Shown here piece after piece: positions 15,901 to 24,403 of a stretch of 36,566 bases of DNA. Position 1 is the first letter of the stretch. Every line of letters starts with the position of its first letter. The stretch is from contig CAITGX010000069.1 of the NCBI GenBank assembly GCA_903892045.1, positions 1-36,566 on the forward strand, read 5' to 3'. Position numbers and translations under genes: made by a program. The stretch comes from an uncultured Planctomycetota bacterium (GTDB taxonomy: Bacteria > Planctomycetota > UBA1135 > GCA-002686595). The notes beneath the pieces were generated by a model. That model did no database searches, was not told where the DNA came from, and was given only the letters and a program-made list of their open reading frames with translations.

Positions 15901-17490
15901 ATGGGCCATCAAGGACCTTTGGGTGCTCCGGATCGCTCGCCACGCCCGCCGTCATCAACCGGGTTCGCACGATCCGGAGGCGTGATCGGCACGGAAGCGG
16001 AAGTCGCGTCGCTGCGAGCCAGCCTCTCGACGGGGAACTACTGGAGTGACGACCTGGCGCCCATCGCGCAGTCGGCGCGTCGCTGGGGCCTGCGGGACAT
16101 GGCGTCACTCTGGATCGCGCTTTCCGCCTGCATCCCCACCTACATGCTGGCCTCCTCGTTGATCCAGGAGGGCATGAACTGGTGGCAGGCGGTGCTGACG
16201 ATCTTTCTCGGCAACGTCATCGTGCTGCTGCCCATGGTGCTCAACGCCCACGCGGGCACCCGGTATGGCATCCCGTTTCCCGTCTTCTGCCGCGCTTCGT
16301 TCGGCCTGCGCGGCGCGAACGTGCCCGCGCTGCTTCGCGCGCTGGTCGCCTGCGGCTGGTTTGGCATCCAGAGCTGGATTGGCGGGTGGGCGATCTACAA
16401 GGTGCTGGAGCTTTACATTCCCGCGTGGTCGCAGCTGGCGCCGTTGCCAAGCCTGGGCATCAACGCGGCCGAGTTCGGATGCTTCCTCGCATTCTGGATG
16501 CTGAACCAGTACATCGTGTGGCGCGGCATCGACTCGGTGCGCGTGCTGCTGAACCTCAAGGCCCCGCTGCTGATCGGCCTGGGCCTGGCTTTGCTCGCCT
16601 GGGCCTATCGCGCGGCCGGCGGTTTTGGACCCATGCTTTCGCAGCCATCCGAATTCGCCGACGGAGGCAAGCAGGCGGGGAAGTTCTGGTCCTTCTTCTT
16701 TCCCGCCCTGACCGCCAACGTGGGATTCTGGGCCACGCTGGCGCTCAACATTCCCGACTTCACCCGCTACGTCCGCACGCAGCGCGACCAGGTCCTTGGT
16801 CAAGCGATCGGCCTGCCCTCGACCATGGCCCTGTACTCCTTCATTGGAGTGGCCGTCACCTCGGCGACCGTCGTCATCTATGGCAACGCGATCTGGGATC
16901 CCGTGGAGCTGCTCTCGCGATTTGAAAGTCCACTCTGGCACGCCGTGGGACTGGTCGGCCTGGTGATCGCCACGCTCGCCACGAACCTCGCCGCCAACGT
17001 CATCGGTCCCGCGAACGACTTCGCGAACCTCAGCCCTCGCTACATTACGTTTCGCATGGGAGCGATCATTACGGGACTGGTGGGCATCGTCATCCAGCCC
17101 TGGCGTCTGGTGGCCGATCCGTCTGGCTACATCTTCAAGTGGCTCGTCGCCTACTCCTCGCTGCTCGGTGCGGTGGGAGGCGTGATGATCGCCGACTATT
17201 TTGTCCTGCGGCGCACGCGACTGGACCTGCGAGGGTTATACGACCCGGCGGGTCCGTACTGGTACAGCAGCGGCTTCCACCGTGCGGGACTGGCGGCCCT
17301 CGCACTCGGCATCGCCCCCTGCGTGCCCGGCTTCCTGGCGACGATCGAATGGATCGAGGCCCCGGAGTTCTGGACCGAACTCTACCACTACGCATGGTTC
17401 CTCAGTTTCGGCGTCTCCTTCGTTGCCTACCTCGCACTGGCGGCTCGATCGGCTCGAACCACGGGTGACGAAACGCAGGCTGATCGCTGA
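15901..17490 (+). CDS. NCS1-family nucleobase/hydantoin/allantoin transporter
   Basis: 529 residues, start fixed by AAGGAG a few bases upstream. About 12 membrane helices in the LeuT-like fold. Family signs: NYWSDDLAPIAQSARRWGLR before helix 1, HAGTRYGIPFPVFCRASFG, ALVACGWFGIQSWIGG, FWATLALNIPDFTRYVRTQR, and NVIGPANDFANLSP. These match Na+- or H+-coupled importers of cytosine, uracil, allantoin or hydantoins; the substrate cannot be fixed from sequence. The methyltransferase gene starts 31 bases downstream and is probably cotranscribed. CTG-dominated leucine codons set this block apart from the resident genes. Confidence 0.88.
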   Translation: MGHQGPLGAPDRSPRPPSSTGFARSGGVIGTEAEVASLRASLSTGNYWSDDLAPIAQSARRWGLRDMASLWIALSACIPTYMLASSLIQEGMNWWQAVLTIFLGNVIVLLPMVLNAHAGTRYGIPFPVFCRASFGLRGANVPALLRALVACGWFGIQSWIGGWAIYKVLELYIPAWSQLAPLPSLGINAAEFGCFLAFWMLNQYIVWRGIDSVRVLLNLKAPLLIGLGLALLAWAYRAAGGFGPMLSQPSEFADGGKQAGKFWSFFFPALTANVGFWATLALNIPDFTRYVRTQRDQVLGQAIGLPSTMALYSFIGVAVTSATVVIYGNAIWDPVELLSRFESPLWHAVGLVGLVIATLATNLAANVIGPANDFANLSPRYITFRMGAIITGLVGIVIQPWRLVADPSGYIFKWLVAYSSLLGAVGGVMIADYFVLRRTRLDLRGLYDPAGPYWYSSGFHRAGLAALALGIAPCVPGFLATIEWIEAPEFWTELYHYAWFLSFGVSFVAYLALAARSARTTGDETQADR

Positions 17491-17521
17491 TACGCCGAGC
17501 TTACCCCCGGAAAGGTTCGCC

Positions 17522-18271
17522 ATGAGCACCGACTACGACCGCATCGCCCGCGAGTACCAGGCATCGAAGCTGCAACCCTGGCGCACGCACGTGGAACGCC
17601 ACACGCTGCTCGAACTGCTGGGCGATGTCCGCGGCCTCTCGACACTCGACCTTGCCTGTGGCGAGGGTTACTACACGCGACTTTTGCGCAAGCTATGTGC
17701 GCAGCCGGTCGTGGGTGTCGATCTCTCGCGCGGCATGATCGAATTGGCCGAAGCACAGGAAGCCGCGCAGCCGCTGGGCATCGCGTACCACGCGGGCGAC
17801 GCCCGGGCGGTCGACCTGGGCCCCTCCCGCGACCTGGTTTTCGCGGCCTACCTGCTGAACTACTCGGAGGACTACGACCAGTTGCTGGCCATGTGCGAGG
17901 CAATCGCTCGCAACCTCAAGCCCGGCGGCCGCTTCGTCACCGTCAACAACCAGCCCAACGACCCGCCGAGCAATTTCGAGACCGGCCGTGCGTACGGCTA
18001 CTCGAAGCGACTGGAAGCGGGACGATCGGAGTCGTTGCGTGAGGGCGATCCGATCGTCTGGAGCTTCCACCTGCCCGAGGGTTCGATCGAGGTCACCAAC
18101 TACTACCTGACCGAAGCCACGGTGGAATGCGCGCTGCGGGCCGCGGGCCTGCAGAACATCCGCTGGCACCTCCCCCGGGTGTCGCCCACGGGTTTGCAGG
18201 AATTCGGCGAAAGCCATTGGCGTCCCCTGCTGGCCTGCCCACCCATCGCGTTCCTCGAATGCCATCGGTAG
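17522..18271 (+). CDS. Class I SAM methyltransferase, ToxA (toxoflavin synthase)-like
   Basis: 249 residues. MSTDYDRIAREYQASKLQPW and LDLACGEGYYTRLLRK (motif I), VVGVDLSRGMIELAEAQE (motif II), AAYLLNYSEDYDQLLAMCEA, and NLKPGGRFVTVNNQP match the toxoflavin-synthase-like group. In Burkholderia the named member methylates an azapteridine precursor; many relatives are uncharacterised, so the substrate is open. A GGAAAGG lies before the ATG. Located downstream of the NCS1 importer in the same direction. The C-terminus is complete (CPPIAFLECHR); transposase sequence begins within about 40 bases of the stop. Confidence 0.82.
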   Translation: MSTDYDRIAREYQASKLQPWRTHVERHTLLELLGDVRGLSTLDLACGEGYYTRLLRKLCAQPVVGVDLSRGMIELAEAQEAAQPLGIAYHAGDARAVDLGPSRDLVFAAYLLNYSEDYDQLLAMCEAIARNLKPGGRFVTVNNQPNDPPSNFETGRAYGYSKRLEAGRSESLREGDPIVWSFHLPEGSIEVTNYYLTEATVECALRAAGLQNIRWHLPRVSPTGLQEFGESHWRPLLACPPIAFLECHR

Positions 18272-18299
18272 ACTTCAGCCGTGCGAACAGGCACGCTGC

Positions 18300-18507
18300 A
18301 CCGCACTCCTCAACCTGGGCCGAGCTCTTGCGGCGCGTGTTCGCCGTCGACGTGCTGACCTGCCCGCACTGCGGCGGCCCCCGCCGCCTGATCGCGCAGC
18401 TCACCGACCCCATCGTCGTGCGCAGGATCCTCGGCCACCTCGGACTGCCCACCGAACCTCCACGGTCCGTGCCGGCGCGCTCGCCCGAACAGTTCGACTT
18501 CGCCTGA
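18300..18507 (+). mobile_element. IS91-family transposase, last ~65 codons
   Basis: WAELLRRVFAVDVLTCPHCG, RRLIAQLTDPIVVRRILGHL, then SPEQFDFA and stop at 18507: close to the end of the fragment at 14310-14877 (about 90 percent alike by eye). The junction with host DNA lies between 18272 and about 18310. Nothing of the catalytic domain remains. Confidence 0.8.
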
Positions 18508-18725
18508 GACGGCGCCCTTCACCACGTCGAGCCCGCCACGCTCTCCCGCTACCCGCTCCTCTCCCGCTACCCGCTTCTCTCCCGCAACCCGCGCGGGCGA
18601 GTAGGTCCGCCCGTCTCCAACGCGCCCGCACCACCGCCCCCGCGGGCCTCAAACGGTGCGCCAGCCCGACAAAGGAGCCCGAGCCGAGCTCGGAGGCCGC
18701 TTGACGGATGCGCCCGCGGCGGCGA
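18508..18725 (+). repeat. IS91-like terminal repeat, copy 6, lacking its end
   Basis: Matches copy 5 from the transposase stop to GCGCCCGCGGCGGCGA at 18725, then diverges. The last ~85 bases with the subterminal hairpin and the fixed end are deleted. It carries three 18-base units (18541-18558, 18559-18576, 18577-18594) where copy 5 has two. Without the end this copy should be unable to initiate transposition, if the end is the origin. Confidence 0.82.
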
Positions 18726-18851
18726 GTGAACTGCACCCGGAGCGGAGTCCAAGGGTGACGGGGCTTGGGGTGGAGCGCCTGCGGAGATTCGCCGCGGTCC
18801 GGGCTGGGATGCTCGGCTACGCCTTTGTGGGCGCATCTGACGGGTGCGCAA

Positions 18852-18871
18852 GCTCGGGGCCGAGCCCGAGC
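18852..18871 (-). terminator. Hairpin downstream of the MscS gene
   Basis: GCTCGGG (18852-18858) and CCCGAGC (18865-18871) form a 7-bp stem with a 6-base loop, just past the stop at 18877 of the reverse-strand mscS frame. No T-run. Confidence 0.4.
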
Positions 18872-18876
18872 CCCTG

Positions 18877-20445
18877 CTAGTCGGCGAGCGCCATGACCTC
18901 GACGAGGAATGCGTGCCGTGCGTCGGCGTCCTCCTGGTCGGTCTTCGCCACGAGGAAGGCGTTGCATTGGACGAGGATTCCGTCGCGCACGATGCCCGCG
19001 ACGCCGACCGAGGCGCTGCCCGCAAGGAACGCGGGACTCGCCGACATCCGTCCGCGAAGCGTGGCGGTGAATCGCTCGACGCGCTCGAGGGTCGCCCCCT
19101 GCGTGACGGTGATCTGTAGGCTGAGCGGACGCGGCCGGTGTCGCCCGAAGTTGACGATGGTCACCGACGCGAGCGCGCCGTTCGGCACCGAAAGCACGGA
19201 GCCGTCGGCGCTGCGGATGCGCGTCGAGCGGAAGCCGACGCCCTCGACCACGCCCGAGAGCGTGCACGCCACGCCGCTGTTGAACTGGATCCAGTCGCCG
19301 ACGGTGAACGCGCGATCGCCAACCAGCACGCCGGCGCCGAAGAACTGCGCGATCGTTTGCTGCGACGCGAACGCGATGCCGATGCCGCCGATCCCGACCC
19401 CCGCGAGCACGTTCGTCGCAGGGATCGACCAGAAGTACGCGGCGGCCACGCACGCGCCCGCCACGACACCGACGCGCAGGCAGCCGCGCAGCAAGTTCAG
19501 CGCGAGGTCGTCGGCACGGCCTGCGGCGCGGGCAAGTAGCGTGCAGAGAATCGCGACCAGATACCACGCCACGATCGCGCCGGCGATGCTCACGAGGGTG
19601 CCCACCACGGGCACGAACTCGTGCTGATGGCGGTGCGGAAGACCGAGGATGCCCGAGACCGGATACAACATCGCCACCGTGCACAGCAGCCAGATGGCAT
19701 CGCGAAGCAGCGCGGGCATCGGCGCGATCGAGTGCGTGATGCGGCGAAGGACCCAGCAGATGGTCCCTGCGGCGATGCGGCCAATCCCGATCGAGGAGAG
19801 CATCAGCACCACGAGCAAGAGCGCCTGCCAAGCCTCGAAGCCGATGCTGCGGGCGAGCAGGAAGGGAAAGCGCTCTTCAAAGAACCCGCGCAGCGCGAAC
19901 GCGGCCGTCGAGGGAATCGCCCCGAGCGAGGAGTCCTGCCGCGCGGGAAGCCCCGAGGTCATGAAGTAGACGCGGCGAATCGAGTCGACGGTCTCTCCGG
20001 TGAACTTCCACGGGGCGTCGGGCTCGGGTCCGCTCGGCGCGACCACGATGGAGCCTTCCGGGTGCTCGAACAGCACGACCGGATCGCGGTTGGTGGGATC
20101 GTTCGGGATCGACTGGAGCTCGCGGAAACCGATGTGATCGAGCGAGCGGCACAGATAGCCCGCGGCGAGCCGGCCATCCAGCTGGCGAAGTGCTTCCGGA
20201 AGCACGCTCAGATCGAGCGTCGACAGCGCGGTCTCGCTGCCGCCCGAGTGCCACTTGACCATGCCCTCAAGGAAGGTGCGCACCGCATCCCGCGGCGACT
20301 GCAGCGCCCGGAACGACTGCTCGGTCGGCGGCTTCGCCCCATGGACGGCGAGCAGCGCCTTCCGCGACGCGACGATGCCATCTTCGTTGGGAACGACCAC
20401 GCGCCAGGTCTTGTCGGCGGCGCGGCGGAGAACGATCGGCAGCAC
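18877..20445 (-). CDS. MscS-family mechanosensitive channel, C-terminal part of a split gene
   Basis: 522 residues from GTG 20445. The N-terminal periplasmic module (SPRDAVRTFLEGMVKW ... FRELQSIPND) is followed by about four helices, then the pore helix (LAGVGIGGIGIAFASQQTIA), the MscS beta domain (FTVGDWIQFNSGVACTLSGV, VVEGVGFRSTRIRSADGSVL, SVPNGALASVTIVNFGRHRP) and the C-terminal alpha/beta domain. These channels release solutes under membrane tension. The preceding frame ends in TAG at 20463-20461 in the same reading frame, five codons before this GTG. The two frames therefore form one ~730-residue protein interrupted by a single stop. CTGAGG upstream of the GTG might allow independent restart. 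Confidence 0.85.
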   Translation of the reverse strand: MLPIVLRRAADKTWRVVVPNEDGIVASRKALLAVHGAKPPTEQSFRALQSPRDAVRTFLEGMVKWHSGGSETALSTLDLSVLPEALRQLDGRLAAGYLCRSLDHIGFRELQSIPNDPTNRDPVVLFEHPEGSIVVAPSGPEPDAPWKFTGETVDSIRRVYFMTSGLPARQDSSLGAIPSTAAFALRGFFEERFPFLLARSIGFEAWQALLLVVLMLSSIGIGRIAAGTICWVLRRITHSIAPMPALLRDAIWLLCTVAMLYPVSGILGLPHRHQHEFVPVVGTLVSIAGAIVAWYLVAILCTLLARAAGRADDLALNLLRGCLRVGVVAGACVAAAYFWSIPATNVLAGVGIGGIGIAFASQQTIAQFFGAGVLVGDRAFTVGDWIQFNSGVACTLSGVVEGVGFRSTRIRSADGSVLSVPNGALASVTIVNFGRHRPRPLSLQITVTQGATLERVERFTATLRGRMSASPAFLAGSASVGVAGIVRDGILVQCNAFLVAKTDQEDADARHAFLVEVMALAD

Positions 20446-20460
20446 CGCATCGGACCTCAG

Positions 20461-21075
20461 CTACCGCAGCGCGACGGTCACCTCGTCATGCGCAGACTCG
20501 GCCGGAATCTCCCGCACATCGAAGGTCGTGAGGTCGACGAGCTCGAAGTAGCTGCGGAGCTGGCTCAGCCGCTCCTCGGGAACGAGCGCGAGCGCCTCGG
20601 GCGCGAACTCGACGCTGCCGATGAGGCGGTTCCAGTACCCGTCGAGCCCGAGGCGCAGTTGGTTCGCGACGAAGGTGAACTCCGCGAACGCGGCGCGCGG
20701 GCTGTCGAGCGGAGGCGCGGGAGGAACGGTGTCGGTCGTGATGCGCGTCGCGGTGACCCAGCCGCGCGAGTGGTCGTACCCGACGAGCGCCTTGCCACCG
20801 CTCTCGATAAGCAGGACAAGCTCGTGCGAGCGCCCGGCCTCGATGCGTGCGCCCGTGAATCGGTTCCCCGCGACCTTGCCTTCGATCTTGGAGCCGACCA
20901 GGAGAACCTCACCCGCGACGGTGTCGCCGGTCTGGATCAGCCGCGCATGCGCGCCGCCGGCGCTCCAGGTGAAGTCCCAGTCGCCGGTCCACGGGGCTCC
21001 GTCATCCCCACGCGCTTGCACCGCGACCAGCAAGGACGCGAGTGCGGCCACGAGAAGAACGGCGATCGAACGCAT
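20461..21075 (-). CDS. Periplasmic N-terminal part of the split MscS-family protein
   Basis: 204 residues from ATG 21075 (GTG 21087 possible). The signal peptide (SIAVLLVAALASLLVAVQARG) is followed by a beta-rich domain (GDWDFTWSAGGAHARLIQTG) and a helical module (DSPRAAFAEFTFVANQLRL ... FELVDLTTFDVREIP). That module resembles the SPRDAVRTF ... FRELQSIP module at the start of the next frame, so the complete protein would carry two such modules before the channel. It ends DEVTVALR-TAG, and the following in-frame codons read LRSDAVLPIVLRRAADKTW, a natural continuation. If translation stops here, a soluble periplasmic fragment results. Confidence 0.7.
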   Translation of the reverse strand: MRSIAVLLVAALASLLVAVQARGDDGAPWTGDWDFTWSAGGAHARLIQTGDTVAGEVLLVGSKIEGKVAGNRFTGARIEAGRSHELVLLIESGGKALVGYDHSRGWVTATRITTDTVPPAPPLDSPRAAFAEFTFVANQLRLGLDGYWNRLIGSVEFAPEALALVPEERLSQLRSYFELVDLTTFDVREIPAESAHDEVTVALR

Positions 21076-21239
21076 GGGATGTTTCACGCGCGGGGGAGCG
21101 AATGACGCAGGTGAAGTAGTTTACAGCTGGGCTGCACCCCCGCCGCCGAGCGGACTCTGCGGAGCGAGCTCACCCCACGAAGCTCCTCGCAGGACGCTCC
21201 GAAGACGGCGCGGGCGCCTGACAGCGGCTCAACCCGCCC

Positions 21240-21581
21240 TTGTGGCCTCCGATTCGGCATCCAGCGAATCGGCTTGGGCGAACGCGACGGTCCACGATTC
21301 CGCTCCTCTTGATCCGCGTCTCGATCGTCGGCGTCCTGTTCGCTTGCGTTCCCAGCGCGTCCGCAGCCGTCTCGAGCCTTGAGTTCGAGAGCGGCAACAA
21401 AGGCTGGCAGACGGTGGTCGATGGCGTGGTGGGCGGCCTGTCGACCGGGCAGATCGCGGCGGGCGAAGGCGGCACGCCGCGCTTTACCGGCGAGCTGTCG
21501 CTTGAGAACAACGGCGGCATCTCGCAGATCCGCACCGCCGTCCCCGATGGGACACTCGAGGGCGCTGCCTTGACGCCGTGA
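21240..21581 (+). pseudogene. CIA30-domain protein, 3' truncated
   Basis: Hydrophobic signal-like start (LLIRVSIVGVLFACVPSASA), then FESGNKGWQTVVDGVVGGLS, RFTGELSLENNGGISQIRT and a premature stop at 21581. This is the first third of a CIA30 domain (about 160 residues when complete), a galactose-binding-like fold known from complex I assembly factor NDUFAF1 and common as an extracytoplasmic domain in bacteria. The start is unclear (TTG 21240 or TTG 21309). The truncation lies three bases from the end of the convergent lipoprotein gene, so a deletion probably joined them. Confidence 0.6.
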
Positions 21582-21584
21582 GGG

Positions 21585-24398
21585 TTATTGGAAGAGCACC
21601 TGGATCGTGCCGCTCGCCTGCAGCGTCACGCCGCCCGGAGGCGTGATCGTGGCCGTGATGGTCACTGTCTCGGAGCCCTGCGCCAACGACAGGTGCAGCA
21701 CGTTGCTGCCCGGATTGAAGTAGGCGAGGCCACTCGGCGACGAGGCCGACCACTGCACGGTGCCGGTCGTCGTGGAGGAGCGGGTCATGTCCCTCATGGC
21801 CACGCCCGTCGGCTCCGCGGCCGTAGCCGTCGATTGGCTGACGAAGTAGCCGGTCGCGTAGCAGTTCACCGTCGGCGACTGGGCGAAGTCGAGAACGTCG
21901 TACGTGCGCCCGTTCGGCGTCACCATCAACGAGCTGTACACCGCCGGGTCAAAGGTCGAGTCCACCACGATCGGCGTGGACTGCAGAAGATCGGCCATGC
22001 AGCCGAGCGTGCCCGCGGACGCGCTGAGTCCCTGTGACAGAGTGCCGGTGATCGTGTTGCCGGCTGCCGCGAGCGACGCGCTCCGCCAGATGATCCGCGA
22101 GCGCAGATCCGAGCCTGCAAGATTGGTCGGCATCATTGTCGTGGTGTCCGAGGTCTGCCAGCAGAGGTAATCTCCCACCGGGAACGGGGCTTGCGCCGTG
22201 TCGTTCGGCGCGATTTGGAGCAGGACCTGATCTCCCACCGCGGTCGAACCAGGATAGAGGTAGTCCGGGCTGGAAAAGCGACGCTTCGACATGGACACCG
22301 TGGCGGTCGGGTTCGACTGGGCATCCCAGGCAAGGCTCGTGATTCGGCCCGTCACCAGCGCAGTGCCCGCATCTTCGAGATAGCCGGCATAGCCTGATGA
22401 TCCTCGATCTCCTGGCGTGTTGCGCACCGCGATGACGTTCACGGAATCGTAGACCTGCTGGACTCCCCCATCGTCCTTGTCTTGGTCGAAGTTGTACACG
22501 TGCCAACCATCGCCACCGAGATACCCGGCGCTGTCGTGGTAGTACCCGAACTGCAGATCGCCGGAGCCCAGGACGACATGGAAGCCCAGAGCCACCAGTC
22601 CCTGCTTCGGACTGCCTGGATTCACGGCATTGGCGCGAGCACGCAGGCGCTTGTACTCGGCGAGCGTCGCTGGCCGGAAGGAGTGGGACGGGAACGCGCC
22701 ATCGGCCAGCAATCTTGGGCCGCTGTAGCAGGCGTCGTCGACAACCTGGTATTGCACCTGCTTGTGGAACATCGTCCCGATGTTCGCCATCTCGACGCGG
22801 GTCGCACCGAAGGAATAATCGTTGGGATTGACGACCCCGACATTGTTCCACCCGCAGTCGACGATCACGTTCTCCGAGCCGATGATCGCCGGAGGCACCA
22901 GCTGCTGGGCCTTGCGGATCGTGACGTTGATGCCGGGCTGGGTGGCGTCCCCGAAGAGCAGCCCTTGAACCAGACTGGCCTTCGCAGGCAAGAGATTGCC
23001 GTTGCCGGCCAACGGCACGGAAAAGGTCGACGAGTTGAGGTGCGACCACTCGACGAGAAGGTTTGCGCCGAGGACCATCCAGCCGCAGTAGTAGTCGGTG
23101 GCGACACGCGCATCGTCGAGGAACTGGTTGTCGCGGAACTGCATCGAGTTCCACGCCTTGTCTTCCCCCTCGCTGGTCGCGAGGCCGAAGCGTTCGAGCG
23201 ACTTGCTGCGCGCGTAGATCAGGCCGATCGGGCCGAAGGGAGCGGGGGGACCTCCGACCAGCATGTCGCGCAGATTGGCGACGGCATACATGAGCTCCGC
23301 CTGCCGTGCCTGCAGCAACGCGCCTGCCGCAGCAGGATTCTGCGGATCCACCGCCATGTACTCGAGATATAGGTTGTTGACCGTGCGGATCGTCTCCACG
23401 GCCGGATCCGCGATCGTGCCAGCGGTGTACCCCCACGCTTCGCTGAGCTGGTTCTGCGTCAGAGTCAGATTCAGTGCTGAAAGCTCGTTCTGAATCTCGG
23501 CGATCGCCTCGGCGAGCTCGGCTGTACTTGCGCCGCCACCCAATCCCGCCTTTTCGACGGCAAAGCCGAAGAGCTGGTCGAAGGCCATGATGCGATAGTC
23601 GCCCACGATGCGCTCGCTCTCGGAAGCCCAACTGAAGAAGGGCGGCTCTTCGGCAAGCACCGATCCAGCCGCCGCGGCAACCGTCGACGTGGTTCCGTAC
23701 AAGAGGCCGCGCAACTTCGGGTAGGGGTGGGGCATCCGGAACGAACGGGGCGGATCGCCCGCCTCCATCTCCAGCACCAGCGCGTCGATGAACTGCTCCA
23801 GCGTGAGGGCGCCGACTTCCTCGAGCAGCCGCGACCAAGATGCCGGCGAGCGGTGGCTCTCGCCGAAGGACGTGTGGGGTTCGAAGCCCGGCTCCTTACC
23901 GTCGGTCGGAATGTCAAGGTGGGCCATGGCGGCGGCGTGAGACGCTTCGATCGATACCTCGGGATGGCTCGCGCGATAGCGGCTGGCCAGCGTCGAGATC
24001 GGACCGAGCCAGAGGTAGCTGACGGGAGGTCCGCCCGCCGTGTCGATGTCGCGCGATAGGCGCAACGCAAGCGGTGCAGCGCCTTGCCTGGGCCATTCGG
24101 CATCCGCCTCGATGCGTCCGACAAAATCCGCCCAACTCTCGCGTCCGAGCGCGAAATTGCCGGCGGGACCGGTGGCCGCGGTGGCCACGACGGTGCCCTG
24201 GGTGTCGACCGCACGCACCTGGATGCCTGCGAGCGGACCCAGGTGCTCGGCGGGGAATGCAAATCCGCCCAGCAGGAGCTCTGCTTGCGGGACTGCGGAC
24301 GGCCCGGAATCACCGTCGCTGCACGAGCCCGCGAACAATCCGGCAAGGACGACGAAAGCCCGGAGCGAGTGGGACATGGCGTGGTCGTTGAAGCGCAT
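21585..24398 (-). CDS. Large lipoprotein of unknown family (tandem paralogue 2)
   Basis: 937 residues. The lipoprotein signal (AFVVLAGLFAGSC, Cys26 from ATG 24398; ATG 24377 also possible) gives an exported, lipid-anchored product. Shared order with the upstream paralogue: a beta domain (FALGRESWADFVGRIEADAE); SRDIDTAGGPPVSYLWLGPI and STLASRYRASHPEVSIEAS; HRSPASWSRLLEEVGALTLE; a long helical region (AELAEAIAEIQNELSALNLT, NNLYLEYMAV, RDMLVGGPPAP, GANLLVEWSHLN); QQLVPPAIIGSE; beta repeats; and a final Ig-like domain (TGTVQWSASSPSGLAYF, LSLAQGSETVTITATIT). No enzyme motif was recognised. It starts five bases after the paralogue's stop: one operon. Confidence 0.75.
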   Translation of the reverse strand: MRFNDHAMSHSLRAFVVLAGLFAGSCSDGDSGPSAVPQAELLLGGFAFPAEHLGPLAGIQVRAVDTQGTVVATAATGPAGNFALGRESWADFVGRIEADAEWPRQGAAPLALRLSRDIDTAGGPPVSYLWLGPISTLASRYRASHPEVSIEASHAAAMAHLDIPTDGKEPGFEPHTSFGESHRSPASWSRLLEEVGALTLEQFIDALVLEMEAGDPPRSFRMPHPYPKLRGLLYGTTSTVAAAAGSVLAEEPPFFSWASESERIVGDYRIMAFDQLFGFAVEKAGLGGGASTAELAEAIAEIQNELSALNLTLTQNQLSEAWGYTAGTIADPAVETIRTVNNLYLEYMAVDPQNPAAAGALLQARQAELMYAVANLRDMLVGGPPAPFGPIGLIYARSKSLERFGLATSEGEDKAWNSMQFRDNQFLDDARVATDYYCGWMVLGANLLVEWSHLNSSTFSVPLAGNGNLLPAKASLVQGLLFGDATQPGINVTIRKAQQLVPPAIIGSENVIVDCGWNNVGVVNPNDYSFGATRVEMANIGTMFHKQVQYQVVDDACYSGPRLLADGAFPSHSFRPATLAEYKRLRARANAVNPGSPKQGLVALGFHVVLGSGDLQFGYYHDSAGYLGGDGWHVYNFDQDKDDGGVQQVYDSVNVIAVRNTPGDRGSSGYAGYLEDAGTALVTGRITSLAWDAQSNPTATVSMSKRRFSSPDYLYPGSTAVGDQVLLQIAPNDTAQAPFPVGDYLCWQTSDTTTMMPTNLAGSDLRSRIIWRSASLAAAGNTITGTLSQGLSASAGTLGCMADLLQSTPIVVDSTFDPAVYSSLMVTPNGRTYDVLDFAQSPTVNCYATGYFVSQSTATAAEPTGVAMRDMTRSSTTTGTVQWSASSPSGLAYFNPGSNVLHLSLAQGSETVTITATITPPGGVTLQASGTIQVLFQ

Positions 24399-24403
24399 GG
24401 GAA

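Noticed and set aside
1-18725. Dispersed repeats as a CRISPR array or integron attC cassettes
   Set aside because: The copies are 200-270 bp, irregularly spaced, attached to transposase ends, and neither cas genes nor an integrase are present.
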